A stretch of DNA of 64,000 nucleotides from NCBI GenBank assembly GCA_948474755.1, contig CAOLHI010001242.1:186001-250000 (forward strand), given 5' to 3'. Positions 34,800 to 45,786 of the stretch are shown here, piece by piece (position 1 is the stretch's first letter; every line of letters begins with the position of its first letter). The notes below the pieces were generated by a model that saw only the letters and a list, made by a program, of their open reading frames with translations, searched no databases and was not told the origin of the DNA. This stretch comes from Ctenosaura bakeri (taxonomy: Eukaryota > Chordata > Lepidosauria > Squamata > Iguanidae). Made by a program: the position numbers and the translations under genes.

Positions 34800-34980
34800 G
34801 GCCATTTCTGCACCGGACTGTTATAGCGCTATTGTTCCACTTGCAACATCCTATGGAATCCTGGGGTTTGCAGTTTAGGGAGGGGCATTTGAAGCACCTC
34901 TCCAAACTGCAAACCCCAGGATTCCATAGGTTGTTGAAAATGGAACAATAGCGCTATAACAGTCCGGTGCGGAAATGGCC
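34800..34980. mobile_element. Palindromic MITE copy 5 (TSD TTG), near perfect
   Basis: GGCCATTTCTGCACCGGACT to AGTCCGGTGCGGAAATGGCC. Both 80-base arms match with very few changes, around a short unpaired centre. TTG lies on both sides (34797-34799, 34981-34983). It is one of the two best-preserved copies, so it may be the youngest. Confidence 0.92.
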
Positions 34981-35459
34981 TTGGATGTTCATGAGAAGCT
35001 GTGAGTCTGGATCCCTTGTCCAGCCTATGACCAAATTCCCCCAGAAAATTTGAGACAAGCAGCACCCTCACACCTCTCCCTCAGTCTCTTTGTCTCTCTT
35101 CATGCCACCCTAAGTGTTTATAACCTCTCACCTGGAAGCATCTCACTTTTTCCCCCAAAACAGTCATCCTCAATAGGGAATTGCCTCTTGTGGTCGCCAT
35201 TGCTCCTCTGCATTGCTGACTCCCAATAAGTACAACTTAAAACCAGCATGTCCTTAATTCTTTGTTTACCTGGAGGGAAGACTATACCCCCCCCACTGTG
35301 TTTGTTGTCCAGGTAACGGGAGAGGCCCATTGACACAAACACAGATTATAATAGACACAAAAGTGATTGGTATTGTTAAAAGGCAATTAAATTATCTGTA
35401 GAGATAAAACCATGTAAAAGGAATTTAAAAAAGCAAAAAGCAAAAGAAATCACAGTATC

Positions 35460-36165
35460 AAAAGGTCTCGCAGTCTTTTCTTCAAAGCTTGACAGAATAG
35501 ATCTGTTTTCAGCTGCTGATGAAAGGAGAGCAAAGCGGGAGCTCTTCTTAGCTTACAGAAGGAGTTCCAAATCCTGGGAGCAGCCACAGAGAACACCCTG
35601 TTCCTTGTTCTTGCCTGATGGTGCCTGTGTTTGCAATCCAGAGGTCATCGGCAGGGTCTCACCTTCATGAATGTTCCAGTGTAGTTCCAGATACAAAAGA
35701 CAATTGCAATGTGTATGCAAATATTCCTGTTGAGAGAAAAATACATTTAGAAGTGAAGGAAAATAATTTTAGATGAGTGTATTAAATTATTTAATATACA
35801 TAAAAAAGATAACATAAGAAAAGTAAAGCCAAACAGGGATATATGTTTGCTATTTCAGAAAACAGAAATGTTATAACAATATACAAAAATTGAATTGGGG
35901 AGTTTCCGATTAGAGAAAATAGCATGTATAGCGACTCTTGATAGGGGTAAGGAAGTCAGGGTAATGTAGAAATTACAGTTATAACAATGAGTATAATATA
36001 AGGTAAATTACAGTTTCAAAATATACATTACCAAGATAAACTGTATATTTATAAAACTATATCTATGGAGAACAATATTGTCTTTTTTGAATTGTACATT
36101 ATGTATTGTGGATTTTAGTATTATGTATCTACAATAAAAAGAATTTTTTTTAAAAAAAAGAAGAC
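35460..36165 (+). repeat. LINE-derived sequence ending in an L1-like 3' end
   Basis: 35870-36165 has AT-rich L1-like 3' sequence ending ACAATAAAAAGAATTTTTTT then an A run. 35460-35680 (TCTTCAAAGCTTGACAGAAT) looks like another LINE 3' piece. Borders and class are uncertain. Confidence 0.45.
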
Positions 36166-36633
36166 TTCAACTGATGGTGACCTTATGAATGAGAGATCTC
36201 CCAGAGCCTGTATCATCAACAGGGCTGCTCAGGTCTTGCAAACTCAGGGATATGGATTCTTTGATTGAATCAGTCCCCCTGTAGTGCAGTTTTCCTCTTT
36301 TCCTGTTTAGACAAAGACATATGTTGAAAGAAAATAGATTTAAAGTGTGTTTTTAAATGCATTCTTAAATGTGAACATTCATATAGGATTTTTAAAAATA
36401 TCTTTCATAAATTAGTCTAAAAATTGGATGGTAAAGATTTGTGAGTGAACATCTTTTAAAATAGTGTGGACCAGAACAAAATTTGATTTGCTTGTTCTGA
36501 GAAGGCAGCACAATTTTTTTATTTAAAGGGGAACTTGTTTGTAATATCTGTTCTTCCTTCCTGGTGTAAATAAGTTAATTAGATAACCTTTGGCTACAAA
36601 ATAAAAGTTTTTTTGTTTTTTTGTTTGTTTAAG

Positions 36634-36757
36634 TGATGAGACTGCTGCTAAGAAGTTTTGCGAAGAACAGGAATGCCCGCCAAATTGGAAGGATGCTAAT
36701 GGAGACAACTGCTGTGTCCATCATGCAAACATCCATTCCTGTCCCTTGGCATTTATG
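36634..36757 (+). CDS. Receptor exon 4 seen: Cys-rich extracellular segment
   Basis: The T-rich acceptor (TTGTTTGTTTAAG) and donor GTTAGT give SDETAAKKFCEEQECPPNWK, then DANGDNCCVHHANIHSCPLA and FM. Five cysteines, including a CC pair and the CCVHHANIHSCP cluster, indicate a disulfide-rich module, possibly metal- or ligand-binding because of its His residues. That last point is speculation. Phase 2 in, phase 0 out, matching both neighbours. Confidence 0.88.
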
Positions 36758-36940
36758 GTTAGTATTAGTGGGAATAGACTATGGTCTACAAAAGCTTTTT
36801 CCAGATAAATCTGGTCTTTCAGAGGCCATAAGAGTCTTTAAGGTTGCCAACACAGCTGTGCTGTGTAGCCTGGGAAACACTTGGTCCTAGCTCCAAGTGC
36901 AGTAGCTGCAAAAGCTCAGGAGAATTGGTGGAAGCATGTA

Positions 36941-37420
36941 CAGTGAGACCTCCACACCTGCCAGGATTGGGGCATAGCACCCCTGAAAAAGTGGGAAATT
37001 GCAGATATCAAAATGTATGTGTGTGTATCTGTGGGAAGGGTGCTGAGACATGGTGGGGAGAGTGGGCACACAGGGTCTAACCAGGTCAGGGAAAGGAAAA
37101 GCAGTAGCTTGGCATGGTAACCCTATAATTCCTCTTTCTCAGCCATCTCCTTCCCTGGGTATGTGGAAGACATTGGGAAAGGGTTTGTGGCACTAAGAAA
37201 TTGGGCTGTGATCCATCCTTAGCTGGCCAAGCAGCTGGTAGTGGAGGAGGAAGAGGACCAAAGGCTTGTTTTTAAAGGGCTGCGTGGCCTGGTTGGAGCC
37301 GGTGAGATGGCAGGTTCCCCCCGAAAAGGAGTGCCTGAGGTGTGAGAAGGCAGGGCTTGGAGAAACACACAAATAATCAAATCTGTGAAAGTTAAACCTG
37401 CATATGTGGAGGGCTGACTG
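36941..37420. mobile_element. TcMar-Tigger-like MITE
   Basis: Left CAGTGAGACCTCCACACCTG; right CTGCATATGTGGAGGGCTGA then CTG, inverted. TA duplicates at 36939-36940 and 37421-37422. It shares the TTCACA/TGTGAA subterminal words with the 34064 element. Confidence 0.82.
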
Positions 37421-37565
37421 TATTAAGGTTGGGCCCAGGTACCTGAATTAGGTGAAAAGCAAGATGGTGCCTTCCTGTCATTCCACATATGAAGTAGTCA
37501 ATTCGACTGACAATCAAATTTTACTTATCCAGTGGCGGTGAGATGGTGGCCTCTTCTGCATCTCA

Positions 37566-37745
37566 AGCCATTTCCGCACGAGGCTGTTATAGCACTATGA
37601 TTCCATTTTCAACATCCTATGGAATCCTGGAGTTTGCAGTTTCGGGAGGGGCCAGGTGGCCCCTCCCAAAACTGCAAACTCCAGGATTCCATAGGATGTT
37701 GAAAGTGGAATCATAGTGCTATAACAGCCTCGTGCGGAAATGGCT
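37566..37745. mobile_element. Palindromic MITE copy 6 (TSD TCA), near perfect
   Basis: AGCCATTTCCGCACGAGGCT to AGCCTCGTGCGGAAATGGCT. The arms match over almost their whole length, including GCCCCTCCCAAAACTGCAAA at the centre. TCA at 37563-37565 and 37746-37748. Confidence 0.92.
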
Positions 37746-38383
37746 TCAGGCAGGGGGCTAACACATGGTAGGTTTTCTGTTCAGTGCTTTGTCCCAACTA
37801 CTTTCTGCATGAGGAAGCTGCCCTGCTAGGTCTACTAATAAGGCTGACCTTGGCAAGGACAAAGAAAATTGAGGCAGATGTCAAAAGTTCAGAAAGAGCA
37901 GGCTCTGAGGACCAGGGATGGAAGACAGGTTTTCTCTCACATGTACCCATGCAAATGAATGGCAGTATTTCATTTATGTGAGAAAGCAGTGGGTAAAATC
38001 TTTCTTTTGCCTTCATCACAGCAACAGCCAATGAAAATTAAGCTTTCTTTCATCTTCATAGTCCTACCCTTTCATTTGTCTGGCACCAGGTTCTGTATTT
38101 TGATCATGTTTTTCCTTTCACAGAGCAAACAAAACAGCCCCAAATATAAGGAACTTGAGATATTGAAAGAACTGACATACCATTGTTACTATTTCCTTTT
38201 AAAAGTACCACATTAGCCGTTATCTTTTATTTTAGGAACAATGTATTAGCAACATGTTACTAATGCAATATTTTGGGAATTTTTATGGTTGATGAAGATC
38301 CATCTCTTTTTCTCTTTCCCTTCCTTCCCGAAAAATACACATAGCAATATTTCTATACAGGGAAAAACCCTTATCTCTTTTCA

Positions 38384-39140
38384 TAGAATCTTAGAATCAG
38401 AATTGGAAGGGGCCTCATGGGCCATTGACTGCAACCCCTTACTTAGTACAGGATCTCTAGCTAAACCATCCTCAGCAGAAACCTGTCCAGCCTCCTTTTC
38501 AAGACATCCAGAAAAGGAGACCTCACCACCATTCTAGGCAATTGGCTCCATTGCTGAACTGCTTTTACTGTTAAGAAGTTCCTTCTAAAGTTCAACCAAA
38601 ATCTACCCTCCTGTAATTTCAAACCATCAGAACTGGTCCTACCTTCTGGGGCTGCAGAAAACAGGCTTGTCCCTCCTTTCTGTGATAGCCCTTGGGGTAT
38701 TAAAGAGTACAGTCATGTTACCACTCAGTCTTCTCTTCACCAAGCTGAACATGCTCAGCTCCTTCCAGCTTTCCTCATATGTTTTGTTCTTCATACCCCT
38801 TATTGTTGTTGTTGCTGTTCTCCAAAACTGCTATCTCTTAGCTGTATCCTTAAAATGAGGCATCTAGAAATGGACACAGTAATCCAGGTGAGGCCTGACC
38901 AGTGCAGAATATGGTGAGTCTATTGCTTTTCCTGACTTGAAAACCATGTTTCTATTAATGCAGGCTAAAATAGTATTCACCCCAATTGCTGCAGTATCAC
39001 ACTGCTAGCCTCATGTTCAGCCTCATCAACAATAATCCCAAGGTCCTTTTCACATGTAGAAGTGCTGAGTCCTCTGCTCCCCATTCTATACCTGTGCACT
39101 TGCTATTAGTGGCTTAAAGTGTAAAATTTTGGATTTGTCT
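38384..39140 (-). mobile_element. CR1 LINE 3' portion
   Basis: Starts with the reversed CR1 tail (TCATAGAATCTTAGAATCAG, GAATTGGAAGGGGCCTCATG) and continues into reversed reverse-transcriptase C-terminal sequence (AATCCAGGTGAGGCCTGACC is the reversed form of the usual CR1 word). Its missing 5' continuation appears at 40945-41290, so one CR1 copy has been split. Confidence 0.8.
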
Positions 39141-39688
39141 CTTTTGAATTTTGTTTTATTAAAATAATTTATTATTTATTAAAATAACTACAAAAAAGAA
39201 ATAGACAGCACATAAGGAAACTACACAAACCAAGTTCACAAAACAATATGCCACTATACAAAATAAAAACCATAAACAATCATCTAGACTAGACAAAAAT
39301 GAACTATCCTAAATTACACGTAACTAAAAATTGGTTCCCACCACTGCTGCAAATAGACAATGTAGATCTAATTGTAACTACAACTCTTTATATCCAAAAA
39401 TAATATAAAATTTAAAGTTTACTGCTTAATATAGAATCTAAAAACATACTTAGTAATTAGAAATAATAGAAAAAACCTACTTAATATTTCTAGGTTAGTT
39501 GTTAAAAACAAACTTATTTAATCAATCTAACTATTAATCATTAATGGTTAATAACCTATTCTTCCAAATTATAGAAAATATTAATTTTTTTATTAGCACA
39601 AAACCTATTTACCAGAAAAAGCTGTAAGTAAAGCCTAGACTAATATCCAGCTCACTCTTCTTCCACAAGTAAAATTAATACAAGAATT
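39141..39688. repeat. AT-rich insertion of unknown class
   Basis: Begins TATTAAAATAATTTATTATT and is very A-rich to 39650. It separates the two CR1 parts together with the element at 39689. No coding content. Confidence 0.4.
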
Positions 39689-40944
39689 AGAGATGGGAAT
39701 GAATCCAGAATTTTTTGAATCCGGATCCAAATCCCTGGAAGGTTCTGGGAATCCACGAATCTCAAATCTTTTGAATCCTTTCTTTAAAAAGGGTTTAAAA
39801 AGCAAGATAAAGAAGGATAAGCTTGGGCAAGCCACACTCTCTCAGCCTTAGCAAAAGCCCAGGCAAGGCAAACCTTCCTCAGAAGAAATCTGGCCAGGAC
39901 AATTGACATAGTTTTGCCTCAGGATCTCCCCAGATTGAAAATGACTGGAAGGCCCTTTATACACAGGCAGGAAAATGTGGATTAATCCCACAATTTCCTG
40001 CCTGTGTAAACAGGGCCATATACTACAGTAGAGAGATCATCCAGGTCAAAATTGGATTTTCTTTGCATAGCTCCTTCTGACATCGTGGCGTTTGTAGTTT
40101 GATGATGCACCAGCACACTTTGGCAGAGAAGGCTGTGACACTTTGTAAAACTACAAACCCCAGAATTAAGTCTGAAAGAGTTTTGCAAGGGAGCTATGCA
40201 AAGGAATCTTTCAGCTGTACCTTCCAGTCAAGTCTCAAGTCCTGCAACAAGGAAGACACTTAAAAAAACCAATAGCAACACCAGCCTCTAGTCCAGTCTC
40301 AATTCTGCACCCTGCAGTCTCAAGTCAAGTCTTAAGTCCTGCAACAAAGCACTTTTTCTTTAAACAACCTCTAGTCCAGTCTCCCAGTCTCAATTTTCTA
40401 CTCTCAATTCCGGTCTCAAGTCCTGCAAGGGACTTTCAAGTCAAATCTCTAGTCCAGTCTCACTTCTCATCCTATTCTAGCTATAGGTTTACAACCAGGC
40501 ACTGGTCTTATGGAAGGAGATACACTGGTCTAAATGTGGCAATCACTGGATGAGATTGTGTGACCTTGCCCTCTGCCCCACTACTTCTGATAGGTGTCAG
40601 ACCCACTGACCCCAGCATTTATACATGCCATTGATTTTCAGCACAAAAAATAGTGCTGAACTTAAATATTAAATATTCAATTTAAATATATTAGAATACA
40701 ACCCCAGATTTAATTTCTGAAATTGTTAGCAAAGGCCATTATTACTCCAAGGGAAAAATTCACCTACTTGCTATCTCCCCTTGTGCGTCCTAGTCTTCCA
40801 GGTTTTCAGGTGTCCCGGTCTCCAACAAACTATTTGGTTGGTGGATTCAAAAGATTCGGTTTGCCTATTTTGGTGCAAGGATTTGAAGTTATGAATCTCA
40901 AATCCTTGCAGAGGATTCAAGGATTCGGTTGGCCCATCCCTAAC
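39689..40944. mobile_element. About 1.25-kb element with GAATCC-type inverted ends
   Basis: Left AGAGATGGGAATGAATCCAG and right GGATTCGGTTGGCCCATCCC then T are inverted copies. Further GAATCC/GGATTC words lie near both ends. The internal part has several copies of CAGTCTCAAGTC-like words (40220-40470) forming a degenerate tandem array. An hAT-like non-autonomous element is likely. No clean 8-bp target duplication was seen. Confidence 0.55.
40220..40470. repeat. Degenerate tandem array, TCTAGTCCAGTCTCAA-like unit
   Basis: Words such as CAAGTCCTGCAAC and CTAGTCCAGTCTCA recur at least four times with varied spacing. Confidence 0.7.
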
Positions 40945-41290
40945 AACAACATAGGAAGGAAAAATAGCAAGAAATATCCTCTGTGTCTTTTAACTCTTCC
41001 TTCTATGTTTCTTTTAAAAGCCATAATCTGGAAAGCACAGTTTTTCCACCGATCATAAATCCATCCAACAGTGTTTCCATCTATTCCACATTTAATCAGT
41101 TTGCTAATCAAAATACAGTAGTGAACCTTATCAAATGTTTTGCTGAAATCCAGATAAATGACACTTACAGCATTTCCACCATCTACTAAAGATGATCAAA
41201 AAAGATACAAGATTAATTTGGCAGAATTTGTTCATGACAAACCTATACTGACTCCTATTGATCACATTATCCTAATCTTCCCCCCTTCAT
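40945..41290 (-). mobile_element. CR1 LINE reverse-transcriptase palm fragment
   Basis: The minus reading gives a DFSKTFDKVHYCI-like palm word followed by SKLIKCGIDGNTVGWIYDRW. This directly precedes, in CR1 order, the 3' part at 38384-39140. Confidence 0.8.
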
Positions 41291-41499
41291 GAACCCTCTA
41301 AACTAATTTTTCAGGAATAATAGTTAAGTGTTTCTTGTTCCACAGCGGGGGGAAGCCATAATATTTTCAGACATTACTTTATTTAACACAAACAATGTTC
41401 TTATCTCTCGTTATTGCTTCGTTTCCTATCTGATCTAATGGCTAAGAATGTGGACAAAGATCAAGGAGTTCTGTACCCAAATCTCATCTCAACCATGGA

Positions 41500-42760
41500 T
41501 TGATCAGTTGGTCTGAGGGCAGTGGTGGAGCTTGGAGTGTGTGGAGGAGGGGTGGGAGGGGGCGTGGGCACTGAGTGCGTGTGTGTGGCTGTGGTGTGTG
41601 GGGACATGGCCAGAATTCATGGGGGTGTGGCTACAGGCCAGGATGCCCCAAAAACATTGCCATTGGGGCAATCGACACCCATCACCCTCTCGTCCCTATG
41701 CGACTGTCTGAGGGCCACCACCATTCTCTTAGCTTCAGAATCATACCTGCAACACAGTGGAGAGTAATACTGGCTGACAAAACAAATTTATGACTTCTCA
41801 GCCCTTTGAACACTTGAAATATGCTGCATAAACGCTAAGTCGTCTCATTCACCTTCTTTAGAAATAAGAGGAAACTAGTATATGGTGCCCAGACTTCTGA
41901 TTCCTTGCTTTCATTGTACGTTTGGAAAGATTTGTGAGCTGATCAAAAGGATACAGCTATCAGTTATTAAAGTTTCATTTTCATACAGAGATTTTATGCC
42001 TCTGTGCTTAGATGGAACTGTGTATATGAAGACTAAGAGGAATGTAGCTGTGTGATATTAAATGCACTTGTATTGCAAAAGCCTGGCTTAGCTAAGTAGG
42101 AGCTATTTATATCCTGTGTGGTTTTTTCCCCTCCAAGTTTTATTTTTTTACCCTTAGCTTGCAGGAGCCATCCACATTTCTGGCATATCATGAATGGAGA
42201 CAGGTATAGGAATACCTGAAATTAGCCACCCAAAATATGCCATTTTTCAAATTAAAGCCTTAAGACCTCCGTATTGAACATCTTATCACAATATAGCGAG
42301 CATAATCCTTCTCGGTTAAGGCTTGCTGGGAAATAAGAGTCTTTGAAAAATACTGAAAATAGACTTTTTCAAGTTAAAAAAAAAGTCTGGAATAGCTGTC
42401 AAAAAGAGTTGAACATCAAAGGAAAAGCTGCAAGGAATTCTCTCTGTAGAAAGCCTTTAGGTAAACTTCCATTCCTAAACTGCAATCCTGCTTACCGAGA
42501 TGTTAGGCCCATTGAAATCAATGAGATTTACTTCTGAGGAGCTGTATATAGGATTGCACAGACAGGTACCATTATTCAAGGAACTTTTCAGCACTGAGCA
42601 TGATTCATTACAAAGGAGTGCTGCTGTTGATCCAGAGGAACAATTTAATAACTGAACAACTTTTTGTAGCATGGTTCATCCTACATTACTTTCTAGACTT
42701 CACAAAGATTATTGCTAATTTGCAGCAGGGTTGCTAGCAACAAAGTTGGGTTTTCTGTGT
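41500..42760 (+). other. Intron with old repeat fragments
   Basis: 41540-41620 is G/T-rich low-complexity. 42470-42565 (CTGCAATCCTGCTTACCGAG, then CCCATTGAAATCAATGAGAT, then ATAGGATTGCACAGAC) is a piece of a common reptile DNA-element repeat with near-palindromic ends. No exon was recognised. Confidence 0.45.
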
Positions 42761-42887
42761 CCATTCAAGGAAAGTATAGAGCAGGTAAGGAAATGTGTGT
42801 CTTCCAAATCTCGCTGAACAATAGTTGGAGTCCTGGTAGTGACGTAGAGAGTTGTAAGAACAACTTAATGTCTGTATAAATTGTATT

Positions 42888-42911
42888 ATTATTGTTGTTG
42901 TTGTTGTTGTC
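42888..42911. repeat. (TTG)n microsatellite
   Basis: About seven units. Confidence 0.9.
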
Positions 42912-43006
42912 ACTGTGAAGGCTGGAAATGTCTACCAACCTCATAGAATAGCCAAACTCCTTTACAAAACCCAACTTTACTGGTTGGGCACACCTCCCCA
43001 ACACAG

Positions 43007-43174
43007 ACATTTACTGGCCAGGTAGGGGTGATGGAGAAGCTGTATTCTTACAGCTGGAGGCACAGCATCAATGTCATCCTCGGGGACCTCTGGAAGATGT
43101 CTTCTTACCGTGCATTCAGCTGCAGGAAAAAGAACTGGACGCTTCTCTGCCAACCCTCTCCCCACTCTCTGCCG
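43007..43174 (+). CDS. Receptor exon 5 seen: extracellular segment
   Basis: Reads TFTGQVGVMEKLYSYSWRHS, then INVILGDLWKMSSYRAFSCR and ends in PSPHSLP before donor GTCAGT. Two in-frame acceptors are possible: CAACACAG (start 43007) and ACTGGCCAG (start 43022). The first has the better pyrimidine tract. The frame stays open to a TAA at 43214, so a longer exon using GTAAAA at 43212 is possible, but the phase there would not match exon 6 seen. KNWT is a glycosylation sequon. Two cysteines. Confidence 0.78.
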
Positions 43175-43378
43175 GTCAGTAAATTACTATGTTGGGTGGG
43201 CTTCAGCAGGTAAAAGATGTATGGGGGAAGGCTAGAAAGCAGATATGGCACAGTTCTATTTGGCAGAACTCTATACCGTCTCTCTGACTCAAGGTCTAGG
43301 TCAATGTTTTTGAGTAAAAGAAACTTTCCTACTGCCTCTAGAATTCCTACAAAACTTCCGGGTAAATGACATTTTCTA

Positions 43379-43379
43379 A

Positions 43380-43454
<75 letters not shown>
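43379..43454. repeat. (GAT)n/(ATC)n perfectly inverted microsatellite
   Basis: About thirteen GAT units run directly into about twelve ATC units, making a self-complementary hairpin of about 76 bases with no loop sequence. Confidence 0.96.
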
Positions 43455-43459
43455 AGTTG

Positions 43460-44370
43460 TGTTCTTATATCTCTAAAGAGATAAGTTGAAATCCATTGCT
43501 TCTAGAAAGCTTGAGGGTTAGATGTTGTTTTGATATAATACTGTGTTTCGGGCTACTCTTAGGTGTTGGTGCTTTAAAGCTGGTTTTATAGGTTTTTTTT
43601 TAATATTTCAAAAGCAGTTTTATACATCCAGTTATAATAGAAAGGTTGGATAGAATTTAATCCACAATAATAAGATTCAAATAATTTAGATGTTCAGGAG
43701 AACTGAAGTTCCAGGTCCTTTGCCCTAAGACCAGAAGACACATCAAGATAAATTACCTTTTTTAAAAAAAAAATAAGGAGGCTTAAAATGATTCATCTGC
43801 ATCTGCAAAAATTTCTCCATATGAGATATAAAGATTTTTTTTAAGAAAAAAAAAGAACAAAATTGAATGTGTGAGAAAGCAAAACTAACAAATTTGTCCA
43901 TCCAGAGATTTGGATCCTTAAGCCCTTAGGTGTCTAGATTTGAATCATGTATATTCACATTCATGTTTGTGGGGCTATTTTCAAAATAGACCTCCAAATT
44001 GGGGTTGCTCCCTTTTAACAGTTACATAATAGGTAGATATGATATGATTTTTTCCATGCCAGAAATAGCTGTGCCCATTGGATTTGGCTGGTGTGTTGAA
44101 TTTTGAATTCATATATTTATGTGTGTGTGTGTGTGTATACCAAAATGGAGAGAACTTGATTTTTAAAAAAATTCAAATGAGAGAAAAAGCAAAATTGACA
44201 AGCCCATTCCTAATCAGGGAGTTATTCAAAACTGCATAAAAGATTTGATTATATATTCTTTGTAAAAATCACACCAGTTGCTCAGTTGTAGTTGGACTGA
44301 GCTTCTGTAAGATCCTGTAAAAAGTCTTTAGGGAAGACAGAGCCAACATTGTTTAACCTCAGTCTTTTTG
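43460..44370 (+). other. Intron sequence, no feature recognised
   Basis: AT-rich with a short (GT)n near 44121-44138. Nothing else was identified. Confidence 0.5.
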
Positions 44371-44377
44371 CCCTAAG

Positions 44378-44482
44378 GGGAAAGGTGGCATCTGTGGTCC
44401 ATGGATTCCCGATGATGGCCAAATATTCACTCATACCATATCTGCTGCTGGCAAAATGACACAGGCAAACTGGACAGCCAAG
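44378..44482 (+). CDS. Receptor exon 6 seen: extracellular segment
   Basis: Acceptor CTTTTTGCCCTAAG, donor GTAAAG, phase 0 on both sides. Reads GKGGICGPWIPDDGQIFTHT, then ISAAGKMTQANWTAK. ANWT is a glycosylation sequon. One cysteine. Confidence 0.85.
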
Positions 44483-45050
44483 GTAAAGAAGGTCTAAACT
44501 TCATTACACACCAAGTTTTGCTGTATTTCAGACTTCTGGGCCCAAGTCTGAATAATCTTTCATTTATATTGGGGACTGCATATCCTCCTGGGTATTTTGT
44601 TTGGGGCTTCCTGCCAGTAATGGCACTGAAGTCCCCAGTTGACAGAGTCAGAACCAAGGGTAGAGGAACCCACCTCTTTTCTCTCTCTATTTAGCTGCTT
44701 TGTTCTCCCTCCCCATCCCCAGTTGCTCTTTCTCTGTCACCTTCTTCTCCTTCCGTTTTCTCCTTTCCCTTACTTTTTTTCTTTTCATCAGGCTACTAGG
44801 GAAGTACCTGTCTGTTCTTCAGAGACCTGAACTGCTAGCTTGCACAGGGCTTTGGAGAAATCATCTGAAGGTTGAAGCTTATCCATTCCTAGTATCTGTA
44901 TCAGCAGTTCATAAACACAAGAATGCTTCCCTAATGCCATCAGAAGAGGATAGACTATTCATGACTTTGGCCAGCATCCTGCTAAGCTAGGCTTATGCAT
45001 TTGTTTGGTATTCATCTTTACAATTCTAAGTGCCCTCCCCTAACCTACCT

Positions 45051-45280
45051 TAACAGCCAGCAGCATCACCAAAAGACAGAGATCTGTTCTGCTACAAATC
45101 AGGACACAGAAGGATAATGTTTCCAGCCCCATCTGTGGTGCAGCAAACAGAAACAAGACACCTATCACAACTCCTCATCCCACTGCAGATCTCTGGTGGG
45201 AGGGGGCTGGAAATATCCTGCTGTGCCCTGATCATTAGCACAAGAGATCTCCTTTGCTCTGTGCAGCTGCTGACTGTTAA
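45051..45280. mobile_element. Hairpin MITE, TTAACAGCCAGCAG family
   Basis: TAACAGCCAGCAGC at the left pairs with GCAGCTGCTGACTGTTA at the right. GGACACAGAAGGATAATGTT/TCCAGCCCC pairs with GGGGCTGGAAATATCCTGCT/GTGCCC. Arms are roughly 110 bases. A related copy lies at 58239-58424. Confidence 0.7.
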
Positions 45281-45410
45281 GATAGATTTGGGGAGTCAGG
45301 TCAGAAGGTGATATGTAGCATGCATAATGACATCTGCGATGTAAGATCTTGGCCTTTATCTTGGGAGCTGATTTCCTTTGACTTCCCTTGTTGAAAGGAA
45401 GTCTTGTTTT

Positions 45411-45610
45411 GCTAAGGTGGTTAGAGCGTTAGACTGGGACTTGGAAGAGGCAGGTCTAAGTCTGAATCATTAAATACACTAGATGACCTGACGTATGCCT
45501 CCCTTTTGTCTCGTCTGGACCTTCCTCACAGGGTTAATGTGAGAGCAATGTGAAAAGGAGACGCCTATAGTCCTTGCATTCATTGGAAGGTGGAATATAA
45601 ATGTAATGCA
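45411..45610 (+). mobile_element. tRNA-derived SINE
   Basis: Head AAGGTGGTTAGAGCGTTAGA, then CAGGTCTAAGTCTGAATC (decayed B box), then the body with CCTCACAGGGTTAATGTGAG and GGAAGGTGGAATATAAATG. This is a different body from the (AAC)n-tailed SINEs in the window. Confidence 0.75.
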
Positions 45611-45613
45611 CAT

Positions 45614-45617
<4 letters not shown>

Positions 45618-45657
<40 letters not shown>

Positions 45658-45668
45658 CCTTTCTTTCT
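45618..45668. repeat. (CT)n microsatellite
   Basis: A CT run close to the acceptor of the next exon. It may serve as part of its pyrimidine tract. Confidence 0.95.
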
Positions 45669-45683
45669 TTCTTTGTTTTGTAG

Positions 45684-45786
45684 GTTGTCCTGGTACATGT
45701 TGGGGTGACTTCTCTCATTGCACACATCAGGGTTGGACGAATGCAAGCAGCTTTGGAAGCCCAAACCATGGTACTTCCTGCAGTAG
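45684..45786 (+). CDS. Receptor exon 7 seen: extracellular segment
   Basis: The long pyrimidine tract and TTTGTTTTGTAG give a strong acceptor; donor GTGAGC. Reads VVLVHVGVTSLIAHIRVGRM, then QAALEAQTMVLPAV. No cysteine. The VHVGVTSLIAHIRVG word is strikingly regular and may be a family signature. Phase 0 in, 1 out. Confidence 0.87.

Noticed and set aside
43175..43213. Extended form of receptor exon 5 using the GTAAAA donor at 43212
   Set aside because: It would end in phase 2, which does not match exon 6 (phase 0).
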